A DNA stretch of 64,000 nucleotides from Mycolicibacterium fallax (GTDB lineage Bacteria > Actinomycetota > Actinomycetes > Mycobacteriales > Mycobacteriaceae). The stretch lies in the NCBI RefSeq assembly GCF_010726955.1, contig NZ_AP022603.1:2480001-2544000 (forward strand), in the 5' to 3' direction. This document shows, piece by piece, positions 1-6,926 of this stretch. Below the pieces are notes generated by a model. That model was not told where the DNA came from, did not search any database, and saw only the letters and a program-made list of their open reading frames with translations. Each line of letters opens with the position of its first letter. Position 1 is the stretch's first letter. The position numbers were made by a program, and so were the translations under genes.

Positions 1-1104
1 CGGGAACACCCGCCGGGAATTCTCCAGCGCCTTGGGGTCATACACCTGCACGGTCGCGCCGTTGAGCTGCAGCAGCCCAGCCACGTTGAGCGCCGGGGAA
101 TCGCGCACGTCGTCGGACTCCGGTTTGAACGCCGCGCCAAGCACCGCGATGTTGGCGCCCAGCAGCGATCCGCCGCAGGCCCGGGTGGCCAGCTCCACCA
201 TCCGGGTGCGGCGCCGCATGTTGATGCTGTCCACCTCGCGCAGGAAGGTCAGCGCGTGGCTGGCACCGAGCTCGCCGGCGCGGGCCATGAAGGCCCGAAT
301 GTCCTTGGGCAGGCAGCCACCACCAAATCCCAGGCCGGCGTTAAGAAATCGCCGGCCGATGCGCGGGTCATGGCCCAGCGCATCGGCCAGCACAGTCACG
401 TCTGCGTCCGCGGCCTCGCATACCTCCGAGATCGCGTTGATGAAGGAAATCTTGGTCGCCAGAAAGGCGTTCGCCGAGACCTTGACCAGCTCGGCGGTCT
501 GCAGGTCGGTGACCAGGAAGGGCACGTCCTCGGCGAGCATCGGCGCGTACAGTTCACGCAGCACCGCCTCGGCCCGCACCGAATCCTGCTGCACGCCAAC
601 CACAATGCGATCCGGGTGCAGGGTGTCCCCGACGGCGAAACCCTCCCGCAGGAACTCCGGGTTCCACGCGACCTCGACGTCGATCTCGGCCAGATTCCTG
701 ACCCGGCGCGCCAATTCGGTGGCGGTGCCGACCGGAACCGTGGATTTACCGACGATCACCGCGGGCCGGCTCAGTCGGGGCAGCAGCTCGTCGATCACCG
801 CGTGCACGTGGCGCAGGTCGGCGCCGAGCTCGCCCTTCTTCTGCGGGGTTCCGACGCCGAGGAAATGCACGTCGGCGAAGTCGGCGGCCAGCTGGTAGTC
901 AGTGCTGAACCGCAGCCGTCCGGCCGCCAGGTTCTCCCGCAGCATCCGGGCCAATCCGGGCTCGTAGAAAGGGATTTCGCCGGCGGCCAGCTTGGCCACC
1001 TTGCCCGGGTCGATGTCGACACCGATCACCTCGTGGCCGAGCTCGGCCATCCCGGCGGCGTGAGTGGCGCCCAGGTAACCCGTTCCGAATACCGCGCATC
1101 GCAT
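1..1104 (-). CDS. udgA: UDP-glucose 6-dehydrogenase (3' end outside window)
   Basis: The enzyme oxidises UDP-glucose to UDP-glucuronate with two NAD+ and supplies nucleotide sugar for envelope glycans. The first 368 codons are present. The N-terminus begins MRCAVFGTGYLG, a Rossmann dinucleotide-binding motif. The active-site motif GGGCLPKD, with the catalytic Cys at about residue 264, is intact, and GKSTVPVGT is also conserved. The reading frame is still open at base 1, so the C-terminal UDP-binding part lies outside the window. The ATG at 1104 starts directly at the Rossmann strand. The gene corresponds to M. tuberculosis Rv0322 and, as there, lies next to dcd, but here a tail-rich membrane protein gene separates the two. 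Confidence 0.93.
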   Translation of the reverse strand, partial: MRCAVFGTGYLGATHAAGMAELGHEVIGVDIDPGKVAKLAAGEIPFYEPGLARMLRENLAAGRLRFSTDYQLAADFADVHFLGVGTPQKKGELGADLRHVHAVIDELLPRLSRPAVIVGKSTVPVGTATELARRVRNLAEIDVEVAWNPEFLREGFAVGDTLHPDRIVVGVQQDSVRAEAVLRELYAPMLAEDVPFLVTDLQTAELVKVSANAFLATKISFINAISEVCEAADADVTVLADALGHDPRIGRRFLNAGLGFGGGCLPKDIRAFMARAGELGASHALTFLREVDSINMRRRTRMVELATRACGGSLLGANIAVLGAAFKPESDDVRDSPALNVAGLLQLNGATVQVYDPKALENSRRVFP

Positions 1105-1184
1105 ACCGACATGTCTAGGCCGTCGATGTGAAACGACGGCGGCGTCACCGCGAGCGGAAGGCGAACGCCAGGTGACCAGTCAGC

Positions 1185-2837
1185 TCAGCGGTTGCCGAAC
1201 GGCCAGGGCAAAAACGGCAGCCTCGGGCTGTGGTCGCGCTTGCTGCGCCCGTTGGAGCCGCGGTCGAAGTCGTAGTCACCGCGGCGCGGGTACTGCTGCT
1301 GGGGGTACTGCTGCTGGGGGTACTGCTGCTGGGGGTACTGCGGATATTGCTGCTGCGGGTACTGCGGGTACTGCTGCCGCGGGCGCTCGTCGTCCCCCGG
1401 GTTGAAGGTGCCCAGTTGCGGGCTCTGCCCGGGGAAGAACCCGATCGGCGGGGACGACTGCACCGGAACCGCCGCGGGCACCGGCGCCTCGGGGACGACC
1501 GCCGGGACCGGGGCCGGGGCGATCGGCGCCTCGGGGACCACCACCGGGACCACCACCGGCGGCTCGGGAACCACCACCGGCACCGGGGCGGGAGCCGGCG
1601 CCGCGGGTGCGGGAGCCTCGACCCGGACCGGGGCCGGCGGCTTGGCCTGCACGGGCTGGACGACCGGCGCGGGCGCCGCCGGGACGGGGGCGGGCGCAGC
1701 GGGGGCGGGCGCGGCGGGCGGCTTGACCTCGGGTGCGGCGGGCCGGGGTGCCGGAACCGCGGCGGCCGGCTCGGCCGCCTGCATCTGCTGCGCCGGCACG
1801 ACGACGGCGTCGTTCTGCTCGGGCCGCTGCTGCGCGGTCGGACGGATGGTGACCGCCAGCGAGATCGCCAGCGCGGCGATGCCGACCACGAACACCGTCG
1901 TCAACGCGCTGCCCACCAGCAGGAACGGCTTGCGCTCGGCGCCCTCGGGCTGGTCGGCGTCGGTGAGTTCGGCCTCCGCGGCCGCCAGTTCCGCGGCGAA
2001 GGCGTCGTCGTCGACGTCGTCGTCGACCGCGCTGTAGGCCAGCTGCGACGATCCACCGTATTCCGCCCCGGCCACCTGGGTGACCGCCGCCGCGAGGCTC
2101 GCGGCAAAGGGGGAACCGGCCGTCGCGCCCTCCTCCGCCGCCAGCGCATAGGCCAGCCCGGCGGTGGTCGCCTCGAACAGCGGGGCCTGGGTTCCGGCCA
2201 GCGCCGCGCCGCGGGCCAGCGCCAGGTCCGCCTCGCCCGGCGCGATCACCGGCAGTGCGGTCGCGGACTCCAGCTGCAGCTTGATCGCCGCGACATTGAC
2301 CCCGGAACCGACCACGAACACCCCGTCGGGCGGGGCGGGCAGATCTTCGAGGCCGGCCAGCATCGCGCCGAGCTCGGCGACCGCGTCCTCGCTGTGCAGT
2401 TCCCGGCGCTGGACCTTGACGATGGAGCCGTCGGAATTGTCGACCACCGACAGCGTCGCGATGTCGCGCTCCAGGAACATCAGCCCGGTGCGCTGGTATT
2501 CCATCGCGCCGCCGGCCGCGGTGGCCAGCGCGCCCGCGGCGTGCAGCTCCGAGACCAGCAGGACGTCGTCGATGTTGTTGGCCTTGACCGCGTCGCGCAG
2601 CGCCGCTGCGCTGACGTGATCGCTCCAGGTCACGCCGGTGGAGACCAGCCGGTGACCGCTTTCCAGCGCGCTTTCCCGGGTGCCGAGGATGGCCGCGATC
2701 ACCTGCGCGGGGGCATCTTGCCCCTCGGCGATGGTGAACACGTCATGGTCGACCGTGACGCCGTCCGCGTTCTCGCCCTCGACGAGTACCATCCGGACGG
2801 ACGTGGGGGTCATCGACACACCAAGAACGATGTCCAC
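1185..2837 (-). CDS. Membrane protein with actin/Hsp70-like N-domain and Pro/Gln-rich tail
   Basis: The protein has 550 aa and no assigned function. Residues 1-235 read like a degenerate ASKHA (Hsp70/PilM/actin) fold: a phosphate-1-like start VDIVLGVSMTPTSVRMVLVEG, a second strand-turn near LMFLERDIATLSVV, and an adenosine-motif-like VFVVGSGVNVAA. One membrane helix follows at about residues 310-335. The C-terminal third is rich in Ala/Pro and ends with QQYPQ repeats and a basic tail. The GTG start at 2837 is chosen because GGAGGGG lies just upstream and the paralogue at 6927-9149 starts at the same place (MEVMLGVSVD). A longer frame from 2948 exists but lacks such support. From memory, databases group such proteins as DUF7159. 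Confidence 0.75.
   Translation of the reverse strand: MDIVLGVSMTPTSVRMVLVEGENADGVTVDHDVFTIAEGQDAPAQVIAAILGTRESALESGHRLVSTGVTWSDHVSAAALRDAVKANNIDDVLLVSELHAAGALATAAGGAMEYQRTGLMFLERDIATLSVVDNSDGSIVKVQRRELHSEDAVAELGAMLAGLEDLPAPPDGVFVVGSGVNVAAIKLQLESATALPVIAPGEADLALARGAALAGTQAPLFEATTAGLAYALAAEEGATAGSPFAASLAAAVTQVAGAEYGGSSQLAYSAVDDDVDDDAFAAELAAAEAELTDADQPEGAERKPFLLVGSALTTVFVVGIAALAISLAVTIRPTAQQRPEQNDAVVVPAQQMQAAEPAAAVPAPRPAAPEVKPPAAPAPAAPAPVPAAPAPVVQPVQAKPPAPVRVEAPAPAAPAPAPVPVVVPEPPVVVPVVVPEAPIAPAPVPAVVPEAPVPAAVPVQSSPPIGFFPGQSPQLGTFNPGDDERPRQQYPQYPQQQYPQYPQQQYPQQQYPQQQYPRRGDYDFDRGSNGRSKRDHSPRLPFLPWPFGNR
1291..1380 (-). repeat. 15-bp tandem repeat coding for YPQQQ
   Basis: The unit TACTGCTGCTGGGGG (plus-strand reading) is repeated three times almost perfectly from 1291 and then degenerates (TACTGCGGATATTGC, TACTGCGGG). 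Read on the minus strand inside the preceding gene it codes for YPQQQ/YPQ repeats in the tail. The unit is a multiple of three, so length changes would stay in frame. Confidence 0.85.
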
Positions 2838-3037
2838 TGCCCCTCCAAGTCTCGTTGCGTACGGTTGCGTTCTGTTCTGGGCTTCTGGCTTGGTTCTTTG
2901 CCTATGGCTGTTGCGCCGAGTCCACGGCGGCTGGTGGTTTATCGCCAATTCCGTCGGCGGCGTTACCCGCGGCGGTGCGCTCCGCGGCCGGACTCGACAC
3001 GGACCACCCTACGCCCGTGACGCGCGTCGGTGATCGG

Positions 3038-3607
3038 TCAGTCCTTGCGGAAGTTCAGGTAGGACCGCGACGGGGTGGGGCCGCGCTGGCCCTGGTACTT
3101 GGACCCGGCCTTGTCGCTGCCGTAGGGGTGCTCGGCGGGGCTGGTCAGCCGCAGCAGGCAGAGCTGCCCGATCTTCATGCCCGGCCACAGCGTGATCGGC
3201 AGGTTCGCCACGTTCGACAGTTCCAGGGTGATGTGCCCGGAGAAGCCCGGATCGATGAACCCGGCGGTCGAATGGGTCAGCAGGCCCAGCCGGCCGAGGG
3301 ACGATTTGCCCTCCAACCGGCCGGCCAAGTCGTCGGGCAGGCTGCAGCGTTCGAGCGTCGCACCCAGCACGAACTCGCCCGGATGCAGCACGAACGGCTC
3401 GCCCTCCTTGGGTTCGACCAAGGAGGTCAGGTCGTCCTGGCGCTCTGCGGGGTCGATGTGGGTGTAGCGGGTGTTGTTGAAGACCCGGAACAGGTTGTCC
3501 AACCGGACGTCGACACTCGAGGGCTGCAGCAGGGAATCGTCAAACGGATCGATCGAGAGTCGGCCGGAGGTCAATTCTGCGCGGATATCGCGGTCAGAGA
3601 GCAGCAC
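3038..3607 (-). CDS. dcd: dCTP deaminase, dUMP-forming type
   Basis: The enzyme deaminates dCTP and, in the mycobacterial bifunctional form, also hydrolyses the product to dUMP for thymidylate synthesis. The protein has 189 aa (M. tuberculosis Dcd: 190). Conserved motifs include [18 protein letters not shown] near the N-terminus, the [17 protein letters not shown] segment, [14 protein letters not shown] with the catalytic Glu, and [15 protein letters not shown] at the C-terminus. The GTG at 3607 is chosen so that the protein begins LLSDRD, as in the family. A GTG one codon earlier (3610) is equally possible. The gene keeps the udgA-dcd-tRNA-Gly neighbourhood known from M. tuberculosis. Confidence 0.95.
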   Translation of the reverse strand: MLLSDRDIRAELTSGRLSIDPFDDSLLQPSSVDVRLDNLFRVFNNTRYTHIDPAERQDDLTSLVEPKEGEPFVLHPGEFVLGATLERCSLPDDLAGRLEGKSSLGRLGLLTHSTAGFIDPGFSGHITLELSNVANLPITLWPGMKIGQLCLLRLTSPAEHPYGSDKAGSKYQGQRGPTPSRSYLNFRKD

Positions 3608-3790
3608 CACAGGAGCGTATCGGCTCCCCGAGATGGGGTGCCCGGCAGATGCGTGCACAGATGTCCGCCAGGAGCGCCGCGAGATGGATTATCCACATGG
3701 CACCCCTGATTTCACCCCATTTGTGCAGACCATCCCCAGGCACCCCCGTGCTGAACAGCGCACCGGGGAGGTTTCGCCGACACTGACGCC

Positions 3791-4657
3791 ATGGACGACC
3801 CCGGCGTGCACCCCTATCGGGAGTGGATCCGGCTCGGGGTGAGCCGGGGTGATCTCGCTCGGGGCCTCAAGGACGGCCGCTACCGGCGGCTCAGGCGCGG
3901 GTGGTACGGGCGCGAGGGCGCCGATGCGGACATCGTCACCGCGGTCACCAAGGGCGGCGCGCTCAGTTGCGTCTCGGCCTTGCGCCGCCGCGGCGTCTGG
4001 GTGCCGCCGCAATTCGGCAAGGTCCACATCCGGGGCGACAAACACGCCGGCGACGCCCACCCGAAACGGTTCTGCCGACAGGTCGGCGGTCCGCAGCCGG
4101 TGCTCGCGGCGGTCGACGAACCGTTGCTGGCGCTGCGGCACGCGCTGCACTGCCTGGACCACGAGGGCATCACGGTGGTCTGCGATTCGCTGCTCAACAC
4201 CGCGCGCCGGGCCCTGGCGGACGAACCGGTGCTCGCTATCCTCACCCGGACCGAGGTGGAATCGGCCTTCGAGGATGCTCCCGCTGCCGTCCGGGACTGC
4301 CTAGACCGCTGCGATGACCGCGCAGCGTCCGGAACCGAGACGATGGTCCGGCTGCGACTGCGGAGCAAAGGAGTGCAGGTTCAGGTTCAGGCTCCGATCG
4401 AGGGACTCGGCCATGTCGACCTATTGGTCGGCGAGCGGCTGATCATCGAGGTCGACAGCGTCAAACACCACACCGGGGTGCAGCAGTATCGCGAGGACCG
4501 CAGGCGCGACCAGGTGGCGGCCACGCTGGGACTGCTGCGCATGCGGTTGACCTACGAGAACGTCGTCGATGAGTGGGACGACACCCTGAACACCATCCTG
4601 TCGGTGGTCCGCCAGGGCCTGCACCGGGCACCGAGGCATCGCGAGAAGCCCGTTTGA
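3791..4657 (+). CDS. AbiEi-like / DUF559 (PD-(D/E)XK-like) protein
   Basis: The protein has 288 aa. The N-terminal ~75 residues (REWIRLGVSRGDLARGLKDG, then RLRRGWY) resemble the winged-helix domain of AbiEi-type antitoxins. Residues ~175-270 resemble the DUF559/Vsr endonuclease-like fold: GHVDLLVGERLIIEVDSVKHH, followed by REDRRRDQVAATLGLLRMRLTYENV. The pattern VD...IEVD...H...DRRRD matches that family. Such two-part proteins are common in actinobacteria and their role is not established. No toxin partner gene is adjacent, so a toxin-antitoxin function is not supported by context. It lies between dcd and tRNA-Gly. Confidence 0.7.
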   Translation: MDDPGVHPYREWIRLGVSRGDLARGLKDGRYRRLRRGWYGREGADADIVTAVTKGGALSCVSALRRRGVWVPPQFGKVHIRGDKHAGDAHPKRFCRQVGGPQPVLAAVDEPLLALRHALHCLDHEGITVVCDSLLNTARRALADEPVLAILTRTEVESAFEDAPAAVRDCLDRCDDRAASGTETMVRLRLRSKGVQVQVQAPIEGLGHVDLLVGERLIIEVDSVKHHTGVQQYREDRRRDQVAATLGLLRMRLTYENVVDEWDDTLNTILSVVRQGLHRAPRHREKPV

Positions 4658-4677
4658 TAGCCTGTCTCCCGCACCAC

Positions 4678-4748
4678 GCCGATGTAGTTCAATGGCAGAA
4701 CATCAGCTTCCCAAGCTGAATACGCGGGTTCGATTCCCGTCATCGGCT
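4678..4748 (+). tRNA. glyU: tRNA-Gly (anticodon CCC)
   Basis: The 71-nt cloverleaf has acceptor arms GCCGATG/CATCGGC, a D-arm around GTTCAATGGCAGAAC, an anticodon stem TCAGC/GCTGA with loop TTCCCAA (anticodon CCC), and a T-arm with loop TTCGATT. The discriminator base is T and CCA is not encoded. Its position beside dcd matches the tRNA-Gly of M. tuberculosis. Confidence 0.95.
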
Positions 4749-5033
4749 CAACGATCACCTGGGCATATCGGCCCGACTGCGACACCGGCCAGGTGTCCTC
4801 ACCCCGGCTCAGCACCGGACGATTTGCCGCCCGATGCGAACGCAAGTTTGGCAAGCAGCGGGCGCGAGCGCCGGACTCGCCGATTGACCCCAATCGAATT
4901 CGGAGCGATCATGACCACACCGGCCAGGCCGGCCGCGTGATCGAACCGGGGCCCGATTGTGCAGCAAACCCGGTGAGGGCCGCAAAAATCCGGCCGCGAA
5001 CCGCAGCCGGCAGTGCACAAAGGGGGCAAAGCT

Positions 5034-5456
5034 ATGCGACTCGTCGATTCATCAGACCCTGGGGCCGTCGCCAGGTACGACATCGAAGTGCACTACACCC
5101 AACGGCTCGTGCTGACCGCTGGAGTCTGCCAAGAACTCAGACGCAGCAGCGACCACCTGGGAGCCATGCGGCCCCAGAACGCGCTTTCCCTGCTTGCGCA
5201 ATGGATGCGGGCCTCTTACGAACTGCCGAAGAACCGCGACGTCGACTACATGCACGACCTCACCAATCCACTTCTGCGAGAAACGGTTCCGCAGCTTGAG
5301 GACGAATTGGTAGCTGGTTCTGAGGTGTGTGCGGCTCTGGCCTTCTCGTACACGGCCGACCATTCTTGGGAACTGGAGAAAGATCAGAGGAAGGTTCGCG
5401 GCCTCCTCCGAGGCTATCTCACCGAGTTCGACCCCCACCCCGGCGCCGTGCGCTGA
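5034..5456 (+). CDS. Hypothetical protein downstream of tRNA-Gly
   Basis: The protein has 140 aa and is not recognised. It is soluble, with no signal peptide or membrane segment, and is fairly rich in Trp, Tyr and charged residues (for example QWMRASYELPKNRDVDYMHDL and SYTADHSWELEKDQRK). The ATG at 5034 is chosen because AGGGGGC lies about 8 nt upstream; a GTG at 5013 is in frame. The gene starts 285 nt after tRNA-Gly, in a stretch that the M. tuberculosis locus does not contain as far as I recall, so it may be an accessory gene inserted beside the tRNA. The 4749-5033 gap shows nothing else recognisable. Confidence 0.55.
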   Translation: MRLVDSSDPGAVARYDIEVHYTQRLVLTAGVCQELRRSSDHLGAMRPQNALSLLAQWMRASYELPKNRDVDYMHDLTNPLLRETVPQLEDELVAGSEVCAALAFSYTADHSWELEKDQRKVRGLLRGYLTEFDPHPGAVR

Positions 5457-5490
5457 CGAAAAGCAGGATGCCCGCTCACTGCGGGTTCCC

Positions 5491-5546
5491 GGTCGCTGGC
5501 GCCGGGCGCGGTCGCTGGCGCCGGGCGCGGTCGTGACGTCGGGCGC
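5491..5546. repeat. 19-bp tandem repeat, three copies
   Basis: The unit GGTCGCTGGCGCCGGGCGC occurs at 5491-5509 and 5510-5528, with a degenerate third copy at 5529-5546. It lies between the two convergent genes 5034-5456 and 5607-6221 and codes for nothing recognised. Confidence 0.8.
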
Positions 5547-5606
5547 GGTCTTCACCGGGCACGGCGATCCGACCGCACTCGAAGACACCATCAGCGTCTG
5601 ACCCGG

Positions 5607-6221
5607 CTACTGGAAGTAGACCTCGGAGCCGGTCGGGTAGCCGCCACCCTTGGTGGTGACGTGCACATGGTCGTAATGGCCGTAACCGCCGGGCTGCGCG
5701 CCGCCCGGGGTGTAGTAGGTGTCGCGCCAAATGCAGTCCTGCAGCGCGAAGCGATCGGCATTTCGCATGGCGAACGCCACGATCTCGTTACCGAGCGCGA
5801 TGCCCTCCGCCGAATTCGGGTCGCCGATCATCACATCCAGCGCCAGGCCGTTGGGATGCCAGCGCAGCGAATCGGGCCGCACCCCGCCGATGGAGAGAAT
5901 CTCTGGGAAGGCGGCGCTGATCGCGCGGGCGGCCAGGATCGTCTTGACCTGCAGGCCGGACTCGGCGGCGACGCCGACGGGCAGTGCCTGCACCACGGGC
6001 TCGGCCTCCACCGCGCGCCACTGCGCCGTGTCGACCGGCGCGATTCCCGCCGCCACCAGGGTGGCGGGGCTCGCAGCACGTTCGATGACGGGCGCGGTGT
6101 CCTGGGCAACCGGGCTGACTCCGCCGCCGGCGGTCATGGCGGCGGCGACCGGCACGGCCATCACGGCGAGCGCAATCGGCGACCATCGGCGACGCTGCCG
6201 GGCTAATTCATGCCTACCCAC
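5607..6221 (-). CDS. Exported Rv0320-like protein with M15-like C-domain
   Basis: The protein has 204 aa. A basic N-terminus (RQRRRW) and a hydrophobic stretch to about residue 32 form a signal peptide or anchor. The C-terminal domain contains HPNGLALDVMIGDP and ends with GYGHYDHVHVTTKGGGY. Spaced His/Asp residues followed by HYDHVHV are typical of a D-Ala-D-Ala-peptidase-like (VldE/ARB_07466-type) domain. A wall-associated function outside the membrane is inferred; catalysis is not shown. The gene matches the position of Rv0320 beyond tRNA-Gly. The start is a GTG at 6221. Confidence 0.75.
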   Translation of the reverse strand: MGRHELARQRRRWSPIALAVMAVPVAAAMTAGGGVSPVAQDTAPVIERAASPATLVAAGIAPVDTAQWRAVEAEPVVQALPVGVAAESGLQVKTILAARAISAAFPEILSIGGVRPDSLRWHPNGLALDVMIGDPNSAEGIALGNEIVAFAMRNADRFALQDCIWRDTYYTPGGAQPGGYGHYDHVHVTTKGGGYPTGSEVYFQ

Positions 6222-6426
6222 CCAAGCACGATAACTGTTCGGTAACGGCTAGCCAAAGGAATGGCCACAATTGAGACACAGCGAACATGCCCGAATTGAA
6301 ATTCGCCCCCGGGCAGTGCGTCCGGACAATGGCGCATTGCGGTCGCGATCCGCAATGCGGGCGGTGTCAGTTCTTCGCCGCCTGGGCGGGTCTACCCGGG
6401 CTTGGCAGTTCTATCCGGCCCGGGCT

Positions 6427-6494
6427 GGGTCTATGCCGCCTGGCCGGGTCTATGCCGCCTTGGCGTTCTATGCAGCCGGCGGGTCTATGCCGCC
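6427..6494. repeat. Short tandem repeat repeating the 3' end of the adjacent gene
   Basis: GGGTCTATGCCGCC occurs at 6427-6440, 6446-6459 and 6481-6494, with degenerate versions (GTTCTATGCAGCC near 6465, GTTCTATCCGGCC near 6408). The 6481 copy contains the stop codon (TAG, 6485-6487) of the gene at 6485-6823, so the region is a tandem amplification of that gene's last codons. Confidence 0.75.
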
Positions 6495-6823
6495 TTGGCG
6501 GGCCGGACCTTGCGCTTCTCGCCGCAGCGCCAGCAGTTGTAGCCGGTGTCCGCCTCGGGGATGTCGCTCTCGGCGCCGCAGCGCGGGCAGACGAACCGCC
6601 GACGGCCGTCGGCAACCTTGCGCGGCTCCGGTTCGGGGGCGACGTCGGGGCGAGCGACCAGCGCGAACCCGGGCCCGACGGGCCCCAGGAAGAACAGCGT
6701 CACCAGGAAGAACACCAGCGGATTGCGGCCACGCTGGTGCGCGATCACCGCGGTCACCGCGGCGGCGATCACCCAGATCAGCATCACGCTCAACACCGAC
6801 GCGAGTCCAAAGCTGCCGTTCAT
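6485..6823 (-). CDS. Small two-helix membrane protein with C-terminal zinc ribbon
   Basis: The protein has 112 aa. Two hydrophobic helices (about residues 7-28 and 36-58, the latter with VFFLVTLFFLGPVGPGFAL) are followed by a cytoplasmic zinc ribbon, CPRCGAESDIP-(n)-CWRCGEKRK, with two CxxC knuckles. The ATG at 6823 has a perfect GGAGGAGAAC leader. The specific function is unknown. The gene lies between the Rv0320-like gene and a large tail protein on the same strand. Confidence 0.8.
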   Translation of the reverse strand: MNGSFGLASVLSVMLIWVIAAAVTAVIAHQRGRNPLVFFLVTLFFLGPVGPGFALVARPDVAPEPEPRKVADGRRRFVCPRCGAESDIPEADTGYNCWRCGEKRKVRPAKAA

Positions 6824-6926
6824 GTTCTCCTCCCACCGCCGGTCGACGCCGCGACCGTGCACCGCGTGATCGCCACCATTGTGTACGACTGGGGCGCCGG
6901 GCCATCGACCGGCCGACGGGCATCGC

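Noticed and set aside
5480..5500. GCGGGTTC...CCGG as a second copy of the tRNA-Gly 3' end (att site)
   Set aside because: Only a few bases match the T-arm; it fits the local 19-bp repeat better.
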